This document shows, in pieces, positions 62,735 through 64,000 of a stretch of 64,000 nucleotides of DNA (positions are counted from its first letter, which is position 1; every line of letters begins with the position of its first letter). This DNA comes from Ekhidna sp964289745 (GTDB lineage Bacteria; Bacteroidota; Bacteroidia; Cytophagales; Cyclobacteriaceae). The DNA lies in NCBI GenBank assembly GCA_964289745.1, contig CAXYMM010000001.1, positions 310,001 through 374,000 on the forward strand, read 5' to 3'. Position numbers and translations under genes: made by a program. The notes under the pieces are model-generated. The model was not told the DNA's origin. It ran no database searches and saw nothing but the letters and a program-made list of their open reading frames with translations.

Positions 62735-64000
62735 ATGAAACGTTTCACTTTTTCATTGGCATTGCTTTTAACAGTGGTGATGCTTGTTGATGGTCAAAAA
62801 AAGAAAGCACCTACCCCTTCGAAGCCACTCGAATCATCCCTCTTTAAAGATTTAAAGTTTCGAAATATTGGTCCTGCATTTATGTCAGGTAGAATCGCTG
62901 ATATAGCCATAGATCCTACCAATGAGAATATTTGGTATGTTGCAGTAGGTTCGGGCGGAGTCTGGAAAACGGTAAATGCCGGCACCACATTTACTCCCAT
63001 TTTTGATGATCAAGCTGTTTACTCAATTGGATGTGTAACGATAGACCCCAACAACCCCTACAACATTTGGGTAGGAACCGGAGAAAATCTAGGCGGGCGG
63101 CACTTCAGCTTTGGAGATGGTATTTATAGAAGTAAGGATGGCGGACAAAGCTGGACCAATATGGGACTAAAAGACTCTGAACACATTTCCAAAATTATCA
63201 TTCACCCGAATAATCCCAATGTAATTATGGTAGCTTCCCAAGGCCCTCTCTGGAGTCCTGGAGGAGAACGAGGTTTTTACAAATCTGTAGACGGGGGGGA
63301 AACATGGAAGAAAACCCTTGGCGATGATCAATACATGGGTGTCACTGATCTTGTTGCAGATCCTCGCAACCCTGGCAGACTGTATGCAGTTACGTGGGAG
63401 CACCACCGGACAATAGCTGCATATATGAGCGGAAGTGATAAAAATAGAATTTTTGTAAGCGAGGATACTGGAGATACTTGGACACAATTAAAAACAGGAT
63501 TACCAGAGGGTAGCTGGGGGAAAACAGGTCTGGCAGTTTCGCCAGTGAATCCCGACGTGCTATATGCTGCAATCGAATTGAATAGACGAACAGGCGGTGT
63601 GTGGAGATCGGCAGACAGAGGCGGAAGTTGGGTAAAAATGTCTGATGCTATTGCTGGAGCAACCGGTCCACATTACTATCAAGAAATTTTTGCCTCCCCG
63701 CACAAGTTGGACCGTCTCTATTTTATGAACAATAGACTTCTAAAGTCTGAGGATGGTGGAAAAACATTCCTTCCCATGGACGAAACAGCAAAGCATGGAG
63801 ATAGCCACGCAGTAGCTTTTAAGACCTCCGACCCCAATTATCTTTTGGTGGGGTCTGATGGAGGCGTTTATGAAAGTTTTGATCTAGGTGTCACCTGGAG
63901 GTTTATGGAAAACCTGCCGATTACTCAATTTTATAAAGTAGCAGTAGATGATGCGAAACCATTCTATAATGTTTACGGAGGCACACAAGATAACAGCACA
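62735..64000 (+). CDS. Sortilin/VPS10-type beta-propeller protein, cut by window edge
   Basis: Open from the ATG at 62735 to the window end: 422 residues of a larger protein. Signal peptide MKRFTFSLALLLTVVMLVDG. Then repeated propeller blades with Asp-box-like cores: GIYRSKDGGQSWTNMGL, GFYKSVDGGETWKK, IFVSEDTGDTWTQL, GVWRSADRGGSWVKM and GVYESFDLGVTWRFM. This matches the large exported VPS10/sortilin-like and YVTN-type glycosyl hydrolase-like proteins of Bacteroidota, about 1000 residues, often surface-exposed. The enzymatic function is unproven. Stop codon lies beyond the window. Confidence 0.9.
   Translation, partial: MKRFTFSLALLLTVVMLVDGQKKKAPTPSKPLESSLFKDLKFRNIGPAFMSGRIADIAIDPTNENIWYVAVGSGGVWKTVNAGTTFTPIFDDQAVYSIGCVTIDPNNPYNIWVGTGENLGGRHFSFGDGIYRSKDGGQSWTNMGLKDSEHISKIIIHPNNPNVIMVASQGPLWSPGGERGFYKSVDGGETWKKTLGDDQYMGVTDLVADPRNPGRLYAVTWEHHRTIAAYMSGSDKNRIFVSEDTGDTWTQLKTGLPEGSWGKTGLAVSPVNPDVLYAAIELNRRTGGVWRSADRGGSWVKMSDAIAGATGPHYYQEIFASPHKLDRLYFMNNRLLKSEDGGKTFLPMDETAKHGDSHAVAFKTSDPNYLLVGSDGGVYESFDLGVTWRFMENLPITQFYKVAVDDAKPFYNVYGGTQDNST

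Overview
The window is a piece of a chromosome from a marine-type Bacteroidota, most likely Cytophagales. Three things suggest this. It has PorP/SprF and gliding-motility C-terminal (CHU_C) proteins of the type IX secretion world. It has Bacteroidota-specific small families (Lacal_2735, DUF2805) and lipobox or AT-rich gene style. It also has a proteorhodopsin with its Blh retinal-forming enzyme. Most of the window is ordinary housekeeping on both strands, broken by several patches of decayed genes.

Layout. 1-10.4 kb: metK (cut by the window edge), an RsmI-like methyltransferase, an alpha/beta hydrolase, an AGCS symporter, trkA-trkH potassium uptake, lgt, a small acidic lipoprotein, a DUF72 protein and an SDR oxidoreductase, then a nitroreductase fossil. 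11-15.8 kb: a PLP-dependent decarboxylase, then sbtA-sbtB (sodium/bicarbonate symport and its PII-like regulator) facing blh and a green-type proton-pumping rhodopsin. 16.3-24.6 kb: gpsA and a PlsB-like acyltransferase, divergent polyprenyl synthase, pgk, recQ, and a small Lacal_2735 / DUF2805 fossil / flavin reductase group. 24.7-26.9 kb: small envelope, CBS, NTF2-like and TerB-like genes. 26.9-28.7 kb: non-coding or decayed DNA. 28.7-42.3 kb: hppD, two AT-rich methyltransferases, a DUF4442 protein, tRNA-His, dihydroorotase, an M28 peptidase, gcvP, a lipoprotein, mazG and cysS. 42.3-56.1 kb: a surface/secretion block with a dead TPR-CHAT protease gene, a 1352-residue PD40/OmpA/LysM protein, PorP/SprF, a CHU_C protein, and a 1470-residue protein built of six near-identical 168-residue repeats with an endosialidase-type chaperone tail. 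56.4-60.8 kb: rimP-nusA-infB. 61-64 kb: an orphan HisA-like protein lacking the usual first catalytic Asp, remnants, and the start of a sortilin/VPS10-type beta-propeller protein that runs off the window.

The most interesting functional unit is 12.8-15.8 kb. A light-driven proton pump, the enzyme that makes its retinal, and a sodium-coupled bicarbonate importer with a PII-like regulator lie within 3 kb, which suggests light-powered inorganic carbon uptake in a heterotroph. The rhodopsin has glycine where carotenoid-antenna rhodopsins have their fenestration, so it may also carry an antenna. The second unit worth attention is the repeat adhesin and secretion block. All functional statements come from reading motifs; no database search was run.
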